From positions 124,001-188,000 of the forward strand of contig VCMS01000048.1 of NCBI GenBank assembly GCA_022539475.1: a stretch of DNA of 64,000 bases, in the 5' to 3' direction. Shown here piece by piece: positions 55,204-64,000 of this stretch. Position 1 is the stretch's first letter, and the number at the start of each line of letters is the position of its first letter. The notes below the pieces were generated by a model that was given only the letters and a program-made list of their open reading frames with translations, was not told where the DNA came from and did not search any database. This DNA is from Gracilaria domingensis (lineage: Eukaryota; Rhodophyta; Florideophyceae; Gracilariales; Gracilariaceae). The translations under genes were made by a program, and so were the position numbers.

Positions 55204-57071
55204 CTAAGATGGCTTGCGAAATACTTTCATTGCTGTAGTGATTCCTGTTTCGATTCTTGCCATAGCTTCATCAACCAGTCTGGAATGAACGAATCTTCCC
55301 GCGATATTCATTATCTTCTGTTGGATTTGATAGAAACGGGTAGGCTTGATTATACCAAAGTTTAGCAGCAGGATCCTTACAACTCTTTCTATGCGTTTGT
55401 TGAACTTTTTCAACAAATCCGCCACAAGCTGCTCCCTTTCAGAAACGGTGTAGGAGGGCCATTCTGGAATGGGAAGGGGCTCAGCTGCCTTGCCTACGAT
55501 CGGTATAATGGGAATACGCTCCTCGATGAGAAACTCGGGATACCGGTTGAAGAAGCTGTTTTCCAAAGCCTCGTCACGACTGATGCAGAAAACCTTCTCT
55601 AGGAAATCTTTGCAGTTGGCTCGACCGAGTTGGAAGTCATGTAAGCGAATCTTTTCATCTAAAATACCACCAAAGCTTCCCATCGTAGCAGTGGCAATCG
55701 AGTGGGCTTCTCCTTCCTTCACCTCCCGATGCGGGCGTATCATGAACTTTGCCATGCATGAGTCGTCGACGGCCTTCTCGATCTCTTCCCTCTTAAACAT
55801 GGCCTGTTCTCGTATTGACGATATCAGTGCGGACAGCATAGGGAGTAGCGACATTCCATCTTGAGTCAAACTAGGATCATCCCAAACACTGGGAAATGGA
55901 TCGATCAGAATGATGGAGCCCCAACTGTCCTTACCATTCGTCTGCAAACACTTGCCCTCACCCTCGGTTAAAAACTTCTCAAGCAAACCAAAAGGCTCGT
56001 TGTTCACTGTTCCACCATCAACGGCGCAGTATGTGTAATCGTCTGGCTCTCCAGCTGACTGTTCAGATTGGCCTCCTCGAATCATCTCGAGGTGGTTTTT
56101 CCAACATGGTGGCATGTCCATTCGATTCTCATAGTGAGAGCGAGGCGTTTTAATGCGAACAGTGCAAAGCCAGCAGGAAAAGCCGAAGTAGCCTTTGACG
56201 CGTCGATAGCGCTCGTCCAACCAGGAGATGTCGGACCCTGAGATATATCCAGTACGTGCTTGCTACTTTTGACCTTTTCTGAGATGGAACTGGGGTCGGT
56301 GGTGACAACATATTGGCAATAGTCAGCGTGTTGACGCATGTAAAACGCTTCACTGGGATTGATGGAGTTGAACGTTGTGAGAGAATACGGAACTCCTCTC
56401 ATATTAGTGGTCGTAAGAGAAAGACACAAGCCCCTGGCATAAGCGGGCATTGAATTGCTAACGTCCCTTTGTGCAATCATCTTGGGTGCAGTGGTTGACA
56501 TGAATTCGGCATTGAGGACCGAGCGAACATGAGCCTTGCCATCTTTGTCGACAGCGTCGAGATCGTCCAGACTCAGCAGTCTATCGGCGTTCATTTCCTT
56601 GACCCATGTTTGAAAAAGCGGGTTATTCTTTGGCGGCGGGTCACCCAGTTTGTAACCACGAGGAAGCGGCTCGTGCGGAATGTTGAGACAGGCTATTGCA
56701 AGCGTTGCGGTTATTCCACCCGCTGAAGTTCCAATAACCTCCCTGAGGTTGACGTCCCATGGTGGAACTGTCGGGTCGCCGGCATTCTTCAGAGCCTCCC
56801 ATTCATTGACTGCTTCCAAGAGGAAATCAAGCACACCGGCTGAGTAGGCGCCTCCGGTGGCGGCGCCAGCGAGACAAAGGCCAAGCTTGTAGCTGGGAGT
56901 GGTGGCATTGGCAACGACCATGGGGACAGAGGGACGCGGATTGTGCCCGGAGCGCTGTTCTGAGAGCACTGGTTTCAGGGGGTGATGGCGTCCCCAAATG
57001 CTCACACAAGAGTGTGGTGAAGTTGAATCTACCGCGAGATTGCACTTGGCTCCGCGAAAAAGGTCAAACAA
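55204..57071 (-). CDS. Patatin-like phospholipase, with apparent frame change
   Basis: Lipid acyl hydrolase of the patatin/iPLA2 group, Ser-Asp dyad. The N-terminal frame (56082-57071, ATG 57071) has the oxyanion-type LAGAATGGAYSAGVLDFLLEA and nucleophile GTSAGG. The C-terminal frame (55204 to about 56150) has the catalytic Asp in YCAVDGGTVNNEPFGL, then SIILIDPFPS. Neither frame alone is a full enzyme. The join lies near 56140-56150, where FALFALKR continues as PRSHYENRMDMPP in the -1 frame, beside an AAAA run on the coding strand. One missing A would explain it; assembly indel is likeliest, a recent pseudogene or programmed slip less so. Residues 1-50 may be a targeting leader. Total about 610 residues, long for a patatin, with a helical C-terminal tail. 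Confidence 0.8.
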
Positions 57072-58471
57072 GTGGCGCAGACGTGAGTTTACAAGGCATT
57101 AAGTACAGAGCGGAACCGGTTTCGCGGGCGAGCTAGCGTTGAGTAGCAGATAGTGCTTTTGCTGAGGCAGCGCTACTGGCATTGTCCTTGGTAGTGAGGT
57201 ATTGACTGGCACTACTTCTGGCAGAGCTGGCAGGCGCGAGAGTGAAAGGTATCAAAGCACAGAGTGGTTTCTAGTTTTCGGGTGTGATGAAGATGGGTTA
57301 TTGAGCGCTGACGATTGGTTGGACTAGGGCAAGCATCAAGATCACGACAAGGTGCTCCGTTGGACGCATAGATGACTTTACAGTGAGAAGAAAATGCGCG
57401 CCTGAGTGTTCACAATTCTCACCAATTGGTTAATCTGGGAGGTTTTGGATCGTCAACTGTGGACAGCGTGAAGTTATTGACAACAGATGGGGACACATAC
57501 AATATTGGCATAGAGTTATTGCTGATTCAGCAGCCAGTCCCAAAAGGTAGCCTTCCGTCGGTACAAGATGTCGTAACATTGTGCGAATGTGAGTGATGGT
57601 ACAGTTGCGGTTAATGCCGCGCAGCGGCATGGTTATGGCGGAGATCTGAGGCTCTGGGGACGAGAGTCTTGTTGAGGTGCGGCAGTTACAGAAGGCTACA
57701 CGTTTGGTAATTAGGTTGAGCGAAATCACAAAGTTGAAGAAGGTGAACTAACTGGTGACGATACGCACGTACCCTTGGTACACACAAATATGGTCAGGGG
57801 TGGTGGTGAGGCGCAATTGCAGCTGCAACATGATGTTGCAGCTGCAACTGCGCCATGATTTGCACGATGTTACTGTTGAACAGGCTGGCAACTGCCAGTA
57901 CGGGCAAGCTGCCAGAGCCGTTGACAGAAGAGGATGACATAGCGCTGTAAAGTTGTATGCCGCTGGAAAGGGCGCCGTGGCCGGGCGCATCATTGACGGC
58001 AGCGCGTCTGTTCCGCGCGCCCCTCCGATTCGGAAGCCAAGCCGCGGCACCGGCCGCGCCACGCGCATCGCGCGGCCGCCGCGGGTTGTCCGCGCGGCGC
58101 GCGCCGCGCCGCGCGGACAACGCGCGGCGCGCACGCGCCACGCGCGAAGCGGCTGTCGCCAGCAGCGCGCCGCGCCGCGCGCGCGCGGCACACATGCGGC
58201 ACGCACTGCCGCCATCAAAACAGCAGAAAATGGTTTTCGCGCCGCGCAGCGGCGGCCAGTCGGCGGCGCCCAAGTGTCGCGCGCGCGCCGCAGCCGCGGC
58301 GGCGCGCGGCGGCGGCGCATGCGCTCGCCATTGCCCCCACGCAACCAAAAAGCGCCGCCCGTCCGCGATGCGCGCGCGCCAGCGCTGCTCAAAAACCGCG
58401 GCGCGCGCGCCGCCGCCACTTTGCAGCGCCGCTCACACGCTCCTCCGCGCGTTGCGTTGCAGCCCCGCTTC
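57072..58471. other. Intergenic, 1.4 kb, becoming very GC-rich
   Basis: AT-rich up to about 57900, then extremely CGCG-rich. It contains the 45-bp hairpin at 57810-57854. Long frames from 57950 on (both strands) are Ala/Arg-rich artefacts of composition. Confidence 0.45.
57810..57854. repeat. Long hairpin, 21-bp stem with 3-nt loop
   Basis: Left arm 57810-57830, loop TGA, right arm 57834-57854; 20 of 21 positions pair, with one A-C mismatch. Each arm contains the 12-bp palindrome TTGCAGCTGCAA. Could be an RNA structure, a small MITE-like remnant or a cruciform; role unknown. Confidence 0.75.
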
Positions 58472-59017
58472 ATGTTCGCCTTCACAGCTTCCGCGCCGCT
58501 CGCGCTGTCGCCCGCGCCGTCGCGTCGCGCCGCGGCCGCTTCGCCGCGGCGCGCGCCGCTGTCAATGACGATAGCGTCGCCTCGGCCGCCATCGCCGACG
58601 AAGCCCTCGTCTTCGGGCGCGCCTCAGCCGGCGCCCCGTCGGCCCGGCCCTCCCTCTCTCGAGCCGCTGCAGCTCATCGACGGCGTGGAGCAGTATCTGC
58701 AAGCCGTGCAAGCGTCGCAGCACACGCTGGTGGTGCTCAAGGTGTTTGCGCCGTGGTGTCGCTCGTGTCGCGCGTTGGCGCCAAAGGTGAACCGGCTGGC
58801 GAGGGAGTTTCCGAACGTGCGCTTTTTCAAGATGGATTTTGAACGCAATAAGGAGCTGTGCCATCGACTTGGCGTTCGTAGCATGCCTACGTTCATCTTC
58901 TACCACGGCGCCGCGGGCGAGGTGGAGAAGTTTAGCTGTGGGCCCCAACGCGCGGGCGTGTTGAGAGAAAAGCTGGAGCAATGTCTTGATGGATTTTGTT
59001 CGCTGGAAGAGCATTAA
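58472..59017 (+). CDS. Atypical thioredoxin (WCRSC), probable plastid protein
   Basis: 181 aa from ATG 58472 (MFAFTASAPLALSP), where an Arg/Ala/Pro/Ser-rich leader with early Phe residues looks like a plastid transit peptide (to about 40). The thioredoxin domain (about 75-170) has VVLKVFAPWCRSCRALAPKVNRLA, so the active site is WCRSC instead of WCGPC, then FFKMDFERNKELCHRLGVRSMPTFIFYHG with the cis-Pro (MPT). This combination resembles plant ACHT-type atypical thioredoxins that oxidise plastid proteins. A long open frame upstream (from 57953) has no support and is compositional. It is convergent with a second CRSC thioredoxin-like gene. Confidence 0.85.
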   Translation: MFAFTASAPLALSPAPSRRAAAASPRRAPLSMTIASPRPPSPTKPSSSGAPQPAPRRPGPPSLEPLQLIDGVEQYLQAVQASQHTLVVLKVFAPWCRSCRALAPKVNRLAREFPNVRFFKMDFERNKELCHRLGVRSMPTFIFYHGAAGEVEKFSCGPQRAGVLREKLEQCLDGFCSLEEH

Positions 59018-59460
59018 CTGTTTTGTCTTGTTTTGTTGTGTTTTGTTGTGTTTTGTGTGTTGTCGGGGAAGGAAGAGGAGCGCGCGTGGGCGTAGCGTTT
59101 TCCGTGTTTAACTTTCTTTTTGGTTTCTGTAACTTAAAAACATTTCTTTACCAAGTCTGTTTTCGAGTTTGCTGTGCTTTGCCTCACATCCATCGTTATG
59201 ATGCAGATATGTAGTTGCGTCACGGCGCGCTTTTTGTAGTCTGGCACAATCATTGTGATCTCACCACTTGGCCGATTCTGTGCTAAAAGGCCTCTGTTGT
59301 ACATGCGCCAAGCAGCGCACGTTGGAAGCACACAAGAGCGCAAACAGCGCAAACAGCGCAAGCGGTAAAAGCACGCCAAGCACGCCGGGAACAAGAAAAG
59401 TTTTACAAGCCGACAAAAGTTAGAAAACAGTTAAAATGCGCTCATCACACAAGCCGCGGC
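59018..59460. other. Intergenic between convergent thioredoxin-like genes
   Basis: 443 bp, locally TG-rich after the first stop; a gcgcaaaca-type short repeat near 59338-59365. No gene seen. Confidence 0.4.
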
Positions 59461-59949
59461 TCACACCCAATCGCAAACATGCTCTCTCAAAGTATCCTCG
59501 CAGCTCGTCGAAAAGTGATCCACGCGCTTGCCGTCGCGAAACACCACAAAGGTGGGAAAGCTCCTCACGCCCAGCTCCCTCAGCAGGCCCGTCTGCCCGT
59601 CGGCGCACACGCTGACAAGGCAAGCGCGCCCCACCAGCTGCCGCGCCAGCCGCTCGAACGGGCGCGCCACGCGCAAGCACGAGCGGCAGCGCCTGGAAAA
59701 CACCTTGACCACCACCAGCGCGCACGCGCTGCCGGCAATCACGGCGCGCAGCGCGGCCATGTCGGCGACCTGCAGCGGCGGCAGCCGGTCGGCGCGGTCG
59801 CGCGGCGCCGGAGGCGGCGGCGGCAGCGGCGGGCGCGGCGTGGAGACGGTCATGGCGACGCGCGGCGCGCCGCCGCACACACGGGGCGCGCGCGCTGCGC
59901 GGGGCGGCGCGCCGACAGGAGAGGCGCTGCGCAGAAAGGCGACACTCAT
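59461..59949 (-). CDS. Thioredoxin-like protein with CRSC but no active-site Trp, probable plastid protein
   Basis: 162 aa from ATG 59949 (MSVAFLRSASPVGAPP), with a transit-like leader. The thioredoxin fold has VVVKVFSRRCRSCLRVARPFERLARQL: the CRSC pair is kept, but the Trp before it is replaced (RRCRSC). SFPTFVVFRDGKRVDHFSTSC supplies the cis-Pro strand. It shares the K-V-F and CRSC pattern with the neighbour at 58472-59017, in tail-to-tail orientation, suggesting inverted duplication and divergence. A C14 run (G14 on plus, 59953-59966) lies 3 bp upstream of the ATG. The Trp loss should alter redox potential or partner choice. The frame upstream of the ATG starts only at GTG. Confidence 0.78.
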   Translation of the reverse strand: MSVAFLRSASPVGAPPRAARAPRVCGGAPRVAMTVSTPRPPLPPPPPAPRDRADRLPPLQVADMAALRAVIAGSACALVVVKVFSRRCRSCLRVARPFERLARQLVGRACLVSVCADGQTGLLRELGVRSFPTFVVFRDGKRVDHFSTSCEDTLREHVCDWV

Positions 59950-60206
59950 CACGGGGGGGGGGGGGGCGGGGGGACGACGCACAGGGAGGCGGCGTCGCGA
60001 GCACAGGGGAAGAGTCCGTCAACCGCGGACGGGCGGCTTTTTCAGGCGCACACGAGGCGCGCGCGCACGGCGCGCCACCTCATGGGCGATCATGTCTACG
60101 CGCCACGTCGGCACAAAAAGCATTAAACAGGACAAAACGTTTAGGTATCAACAATGACAACAAACACAAACATGAACACGGCGGCGCAGCTCGCAGCTGC
60201 TCCTGC

Positions 60207-61736
60207 TCACACCGCCTCCAGCGCCGCCTCCACATCGTCCACCAGGTCGTTCACGTCCTCAATGCCGCACGCCAGCCTCACCAGCCCGTTGTTGATGCCC
60301 AGCCGCTTCCTCTCCCTCAGCGGCTGGTCAAAGTAGCCCATGATGCACACCTGCTCCACCATCGTCTCGCACCCGCCCATGCTCGGCCCAATGTACGCGA
60401 TCTTCAGCGCGTCCACAAACCGTCCCGTCGCCTCAAACGTCTCGCGGCTCCACTGGTCGCCGTCGCCCTTGAGCTCGAAGCTGAGCACGCCCCCAAACCC
60501 CTTCTCAAACAGTCGGCACGCCGTGGCGTAGTCCGCGTGCGACTCCAGCGTAGGAAAGTGCACGCGACTGACCTTTGGATGCGTGCTCAGAAAGCGAGCG
60601 ATGGAGCTTGCATTTCGGTTATGCGCCTCCATGCGCACGCCGAGCGTCTTGAGCCCGCGGTTCACGAGAAACGCTGCATGGGGGTCAATCACGCCGCCCA
60701 ACACGCCGTGCAGCTTTCGCACCTGCGCCACCAGGTCGCCGCGCCCGGCCAACGCGCCACACAGCACGTCGTGATGGCCAGCCAGGTACTTGGTGCCCGA
60801 GTGCAGCACAAGATCGGCGCCAAACTCGATGGGTCTCAGGTTGATGGGCGTCGCAAACGTGGTGTCAAACACCGAGATGACGCCGTTGCCGCGGCACAGG
60901 CGCACAATCTCCGGCACGTCCACCACGCGGATCATGGGGTTTGTCGGGCTCTCTGAAAAGTACAGATGCGCGCCTTTTGTGCTCAAAATGTGCTGCAGAG
61001 AGCTGAGATCGGCCGGGTCGAGCACGGTGCTGCTGATGCCCATCTTGGGCAGCACCGTGTCGACAAACTGTCGCGTACGACGGTAGCAATCGGTGGTGAC
61101 GACCACGTGCCCGTTCTGAGGCACGAGAGCCAGCAGCATGGTGGTGACAGCGTTCATGCCGCACGACGATAACAAGCAATCCTCGGCATGCTCCAGCGCC
61201 ATGATTTTCTCCTCCACGCTGCGCGTGGTGGGGTTTCCATAGCGGCCGTACTCAAAGGACTCGTACGTTCCGCGGTTGTAGTCGATGCAGTCGCGCGTAG
61301 AACGAAAGGTGAAGGTGGCCGACTGCACAATAGGCGTCTGCACGGCATCCAAAATGGCCTTTGTTTTCTTGCCGCCGCGCATGCGCTCGCCGCCGTGCAC
61401 AGAACGGGTTTGCTCGCGACCGTTTGCAAGCACGGTGTGGCGCGGGCGGAAGGCGTCCGAGTCGTGGAAGACGTGATCGAGGCGGTCGAGCGGGTGGGGC
61501 GCAGGCGGGGCGGACACGTACGATTCGACGGTGACGTCGTCGCCATCGGCGGCGGACGACGGCGACGGCGACGGCGACGGCTTTGCGGCAGGCTTGGTGG
61601 ACTCGCTGAGCGTGGCGCGAAAGCGCGGCGGCGAATGCGCCACGACGCGGCGAGCGGACGGGGGCGGCATGCCGCGCGTCCAGCCGCGGTCGCTCCGCGC
61701 CGGGGTGGCGACGAGGAAGGAAAAGGCGGGCAGCAT
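60207..61736 (-). CDS. Cystathionine gamma-synthase, probable plastid form
   Basis: 509 aa from ATG 61736; the frame runs on upstream as a GC artefact without support. Makes cystathionine from cysteine and an activated homoserine ester in methionine synthesis, with PLP. The leader (1-50, MLPAFSFLVATPARS … Ser/Lys/Pro-rich) looks like a transit peptide. Cys/Met-metabolism PLP-enzyme motifs: YGRYGNPTTRSVEEKIMALEHAEDCLLSSCGM, TTDCYRRTRQF, ESPTNPM, the PLP-lysine site ADLVLHSGTKYLAGHHD, GLKTLGVRM and IGPSMGGCETMVEQ, close to plant CGS1. It is divergent from TRM61 with 273 bp between ATGs. Confidence 0.92.
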   Translation of the reverse strand: MLPAFSFLVATPARSDRGWTRGMPPPSARRVVAHSPPRFRATLSESTKPAAKPSPSPSPSSAADGDDVTVESYVSAPPAPHPLDRLDHVFHDSDAFRPRHTVLANGREQTRSVHGGERMRGGKKTKAILDAVQTPIVQSATFTFRSTRDCIDYNRGTYESFEYGRYGNPTTRSVEEKIMALEHAEDCLLSSCGMNAVTTMLLALVPQNGHVVVTTDCYRRTRQFVDTVLPKMGISSTVLDPADLSSLQHILSTKGAHLYFSESPTNPMIRVVDVPEIVRLCRGNGVISVFDTTFATPINLRPIEFGADLVLHSGTKYLAGHHDVLCGALAGRGDLVAQVRKLHGVLGGVIDPHAAFLVNRGLKTLGVRMEAHNRNASSIARFLSTHPKVSRVHFPTLESHADYATACRLFEKGFGGVLSFELKGDGDQWSRETFEATGRFVDALKIAYIGPSMGGCETMVEQVCIMGYFDQPLRERKRLGINNGLVRLACGIEDVNDLVDDVEAALEAV

Positions 61737-62009
61737 GTTGCGGTGTGCGTGCGGGAGGGGGGAGGGCGGGCGGCGCGCACGACGCAGGCGCGGCGCGGCG
61801 ATGGGCGCCGTTCTCAGCCATGTGCGCGCAGCGATTATTCGCCCGAGATGCACGGCGCCGCGCGGCGTGGCAACGTGTCGCGGCGCGTGCTCGCGCGCCA
61901 ACGGCCGTCGCGCCTTCTCCGCCGCGGCGCGCGCGCGCGCGCGGCGAGCCGCCCATCGCCGCATCGCCGCATCGCCGCATCGCCGCAGCGCCGCCGCGGC
62001 GCACCTGCC
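61737..62009. promoter_or_regulatory. Divergent promoter region, cystathionine gamma-synthase / TRM61
   Basis: 273 bp of very GC-rich DNA between the two ATGs, with a (CGCCGCAT)-like repeat near 61960-61985. No defined element recognised. Confidence 0.4.
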
Positions 62010-63248
62010 ATGCTGCGCGCGCGCGCGCACGACTGCGCCGCCGACGACGCGCCGGCCGCGCCGGCCGCGCGCCGCGCGCCGGCGCGCGCCGGCGAGCTGG
62101 TGGTGGTGCACGAGAAGTACACCTCGCTCAGCGCCGTCACGCTGCGCGCGCGCGCGCACCTGGACAACCGCTACGGGCGCTTCCGCCACGACGACGCGCT
62201 GCGCGCCGGCTTCGGCACGCGCTGGCGCGCCGTCTCGCGCGACGCGCGCCGCTGCGCCGGCTTTGTGCACGCGCTGCAGCCCAACGCGGCGCTGATGGCG
62301 TACGCCATGCTGCACCGCACGCAGATCGTGTACCCGCACGACGCGTTCGTCGTCGCCGCGTTCCTGCGCCTGCGCCCGGGCTGCGTCGTCGTCGAGTGCG
62401 GCACGGGCTCCGGCTCGGCCGCCGCCGCGTTTGCCACCGCCGTGGCGCCGCACGGCCGCGTGCTCAGCTTTGAGTTTCATCGCGGCCGCGCCGAGGCCGC
62501 CGCCAGCCACTTTGAGCGCCTGCGCATTGCGCACATCGTCAGCGTCACCGCCGGCGTGGACGTCGTCAAGGAGGGCTTTGTGGGCGTGCGCGACGCCAGC
62601 GCAGACGCCGTGTTCCTGGATGTGCCCGCCCCGTATGCGTTGGTGGCCGAGGCCAAGCGCGTGCTCAACAACAACGGCGTGCTCTGCGCCTTCTCGCCGT
62701 GCGTGGAGCAGGTGGCACGAACGTGCGAGCAGCTGCGCCGCGCGCGCTTCTACGCCGTCAGAACGATCACCGCGCCGGTGAAGACCTTCGAGACCAGGCG
62801 CCGCGCCGACGGCGCGCCGGGCTTCGCCGCCGCGTCGCCGCCCGTCGGCGCGAAGAGGACGCGCGCGCACGCGCGCCCGTCGTCGATTGCGTCGCGCGTC
62901 GCCAAGAGAAGGCGCGGCGACGACGGCTCGCCCAGCGCCGCCGAGCAGCGCGCGGCCTCGGACGCCGACGCCGACGGCGCCGGGCGCCGCAGCGCGGGCG
63001 CGGAGCGCGTGGCCGTGGCCGCGCTCGGCGAGCAGCGCCACGTCGGGCGCGTGGTGCGCGCGGCCGTGCCGCTGCACAGCCGCCCGTTCTCCGTCATGAA
63101 GGGGCACACCAGCTTCCTCACCTTCGCCACCAGCGCGCGCGCATCGCCGCCGCCGCCGCCGCCGCCGCGCGAGAAGGCGGCGGCGCGGTCGGCGGCGCCC
63201 GCGCGCGGGCGCGACGACGCGCAGCGCGCGCGATGTTTGGTGATGTGA
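62010..63248 (+). CDS. TRM61: tRNA (adenine58-N1)-methyltransferase catalytic subunit (TRM61)
   Basis: 412 aa from ATG 62010. Makes m1A58 in the tRNA T-loop, usually as a TRM6-TRM61 heterotetramer in the nucleus. Motifs: [55 protein letters not shown], the SAM site [41 protein letters not shown] and FLDVPAPY. These match the TRM61 (not bacterial TrmI) order, including the HRTQI motif. The C-terminal 120 residues hold KRRRGDD, low-complexity stretches and [14 protein letters not shown], which is typical of the family end. The open frame upstream of the ATG is compositional. Extremely GC-rich codon use. Confidence 0.9.
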   Translation: MLRARAHDCAADDAPAAPAARRAPARAGELVVVHEKYTSLSAVTLRARAHLDNRYGRFRHDDALRAGFGTRWRAVSRDARRCAGFVHALQPNAALMAYAMLHRTQIVYPHDAFVVAAFLRLRPGCVVVECGTGSGSAAAAFATAVAPHGRVLSFEFHRGRAEAAASHFERLRIAHIVSVTAGVDVVKEGFVGVRDASADAVFLDVPAPYALVAEAKRVLNNNGVLCAFSPCVEQVARTCEQLRRARFYAVRTITAPVKTFETRRRADGAPGFAAASPPVGAKRTRAHARPSSIASRVAKRRRGDDGSPSAAEQRAASDADADGAGRRSAGAERVAVAALGEQRHVGRVVRAAVPLHSRPFSVMKGHTSFLTFATSARASPPPPPPPREKAAARSAAPARGRDDAQRARCLVM

Positions 63249-63475
63249 GTGGCGGGCGTGCGCGCCGCATGATGCGCGCACGCGCCAGCGCGCCGTCCCG
63301 GCGTGCAGTTTTGCTTTTTTTCGCTGGCGCAACGGCGCGCTTTTTTGCGCGCTGCGCCGCGGCTTGTGTGCGCCATCCGCCATCGACTACAGCTGCCATT
63401 GCGTCCGCCGTGCGCTTTCCGCGTTCGTCCCCCCCCCCCACCGCCTCCGCCCCCTCCGCAGCTTCCACGTCCGTC
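63249..63475. other. Intergenic
   Basis: Short gap of 227 bp between TRM61 and the last gene; includes T-runs near 63310-63350 and a C10 run near 63429-63438. No gene recognised. Confidence 0.4.
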
Positions 63476-64000
63476 ATGTCCGCGCCGCCGCCGCCCGCCG
63501 CCCCCCTTCCGCGGCGCCCCCCGCCTCCCCCTCGCCAGCTTCGTCCGGCGAAGGCGCCGCCCCGTCCGGCGTCGCCAAGCGCGCCAAGAATACCTCCCCC
63601 GATCACAAGCGCGTCACCATTTGGAACCGCGTTCAGGGCCGTAAAATCGCCGGCAATGCCGCCCCCTTGCAGAAGAACCTCGACGAGTATCTGCGTAAAC
63701 ACCCGCATTGCGAGCGGTACAACGGACAGGATCGTGCTACTAGATACACGCAACATAGACGTATCTTGCCTGTCGGCGCCAACGTTGCGCAGGTGAGGGC
63801 GCCGCCGCAGGTTATGTTGCCCGTGCAGACCGTGCTGCCCTTGCCTGTGCAGTCCTTCCCTACTTCTAGTGCCTTGCATCTCCCTGTGCAGCTCGTGTCG
63901 TATCCCGTACCGTTGGACGCCGCCAATTTGCATCTCTACAACGCCCAACAACGCCCGTCGTACTTCGTGCCGCAGTATCCCATCCCACCAGATCTTCAGC
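63476..64000 (+). CDS. Unknown conserved-looking protein (partial at window edge), apparent frame change near start
   Basis: The coding-looking frame runs to the window end without a stop. It reads [22 protein letters not shown], then [30 protein letters not shown], and then a Val/Pro/Gln-rich stretch ([16 protein letters not shown]). The only near ATG (63476, MSAPPPP) is in another frame; a single C indel in one of the C6 runs (63501-63506 or 63517-63522) would join them. Otherwise the start lies in an unseen upstream exon. I do not recognise the family with certainty; a basic WNR…GN.AP…L..YL..HP motif suggests a small DNA- or protein-binding domain. Truncated. Confidence 0.55.

Noticed and set aside
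57953-58471. N-terminal extension of the thioredoxin frame
   Set aside because: Arg/Ala-rich, CGCG-composed; the ATG at 58472 begins a plausible transit peptide.
61188-62009. Plus-strand frame upstream of TRM61
   Set aside because: Antisense to cystathionine gamma-synthase coding sequence and without family similarity; TRM61 homology starts near 62100.
61737-63383. Minus-strand open frame upstream of cystathionine gamma-synthase
   Set aside because: Ala/Arg/His-rich, antisense to TRM61, no domain; a consequence of GC-rich codons without stops.

Overview
Nuclear DNA of a eukaryote, most likely a photosynthetic unicellular alga. Seven GT-AG introns of 63-123 nt were traced by reading frame. 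The genes include MCM9, XPD, a Prp43-type helicase, a Doa10-type RING-CH ligase, plant-type phospholipase D and TRM61. Several products start with Ser/Ala/Arg/Pro-rich leaders carrying an early Phe, as plastid transit peptides do (ferredoxin-Zn finger fusion, two thioredoxin-like proteins, cystathionine gamma-synthase). A red alga is my best guess, from few short introns, helicase-associated repeats, a cell-surface glycan gene group and a tRNA interrupted in the D-loop, a trait known from Cyanidioschyzon. The sequence does not prove this, and a stramenopile or another alga remains possible.

Layout: 0-9 kb: DnaJ/Hsp40 (partial, minus) with a heat-shock-element array upstream, a fatty-acid/sterol hydroxylase, a five-exon ABC1/ADCK kinase with a 15-nt microexon, a [2Fe-2S] ferredoxin fused to a DnaJ-type zinc finger (minus), and an aminoglycoside-phosphotransferase-like gene crossed by an in-frame TAG. 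10.6-14.7 kb: GC-rich block with SWIM-RING, C2H2 zinc-finger and helicase-associated-repeat genes. 14.7-30.4 kb: gene-poor, with one fucosyltransferase-like gene, a decayed non-LTR retroelement piece, a complete 5.16-kb Ty3/gypsy-type LTR retrotransposon with identical LTRs and a 5-bp target duplication, and, about 0.2 kb away, tRNA-Ala(TGC). 30.4-43.2 kb: Doa10-like ligase, then a second fucosyltransferase-like protein, a membrane-anchored FkbM methyltransferase and a GT90 glycosyltransferase, then an Na+-coupled SNF-family symporter. 43.5-57.1 kb: Prp43-like helicase, MCM9, phospholipase D, XPD and a patatin-like phospholipase. 57.9-64 kb: GC-rich block with two tail-to-tail atypical (CRSC) thioredoxins, cystathionine gamma-synthase divergent from TRM61, and the start of an unknown gene.

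Functional links are loose, as expected for a eukaryote. The three enzymes at 34-40 kb, with the paralogue at 19.5-20.6 kb, look like secretory-pathway glycan enzymes. The two thioredoxins and the ferredoxin fusion are candidate plastid redox proteins. MCM9 and XPD both act in DNA repair.

A recurring oddity: five genes show an apparent one-base frame change and one shows an in-frame stop. At least three of the frame changes fall in homopolymers or short repeats. Assembly indels are the simplest explanation, but the RING-CH and phosphotransferase cases deserve checking as real recoding.
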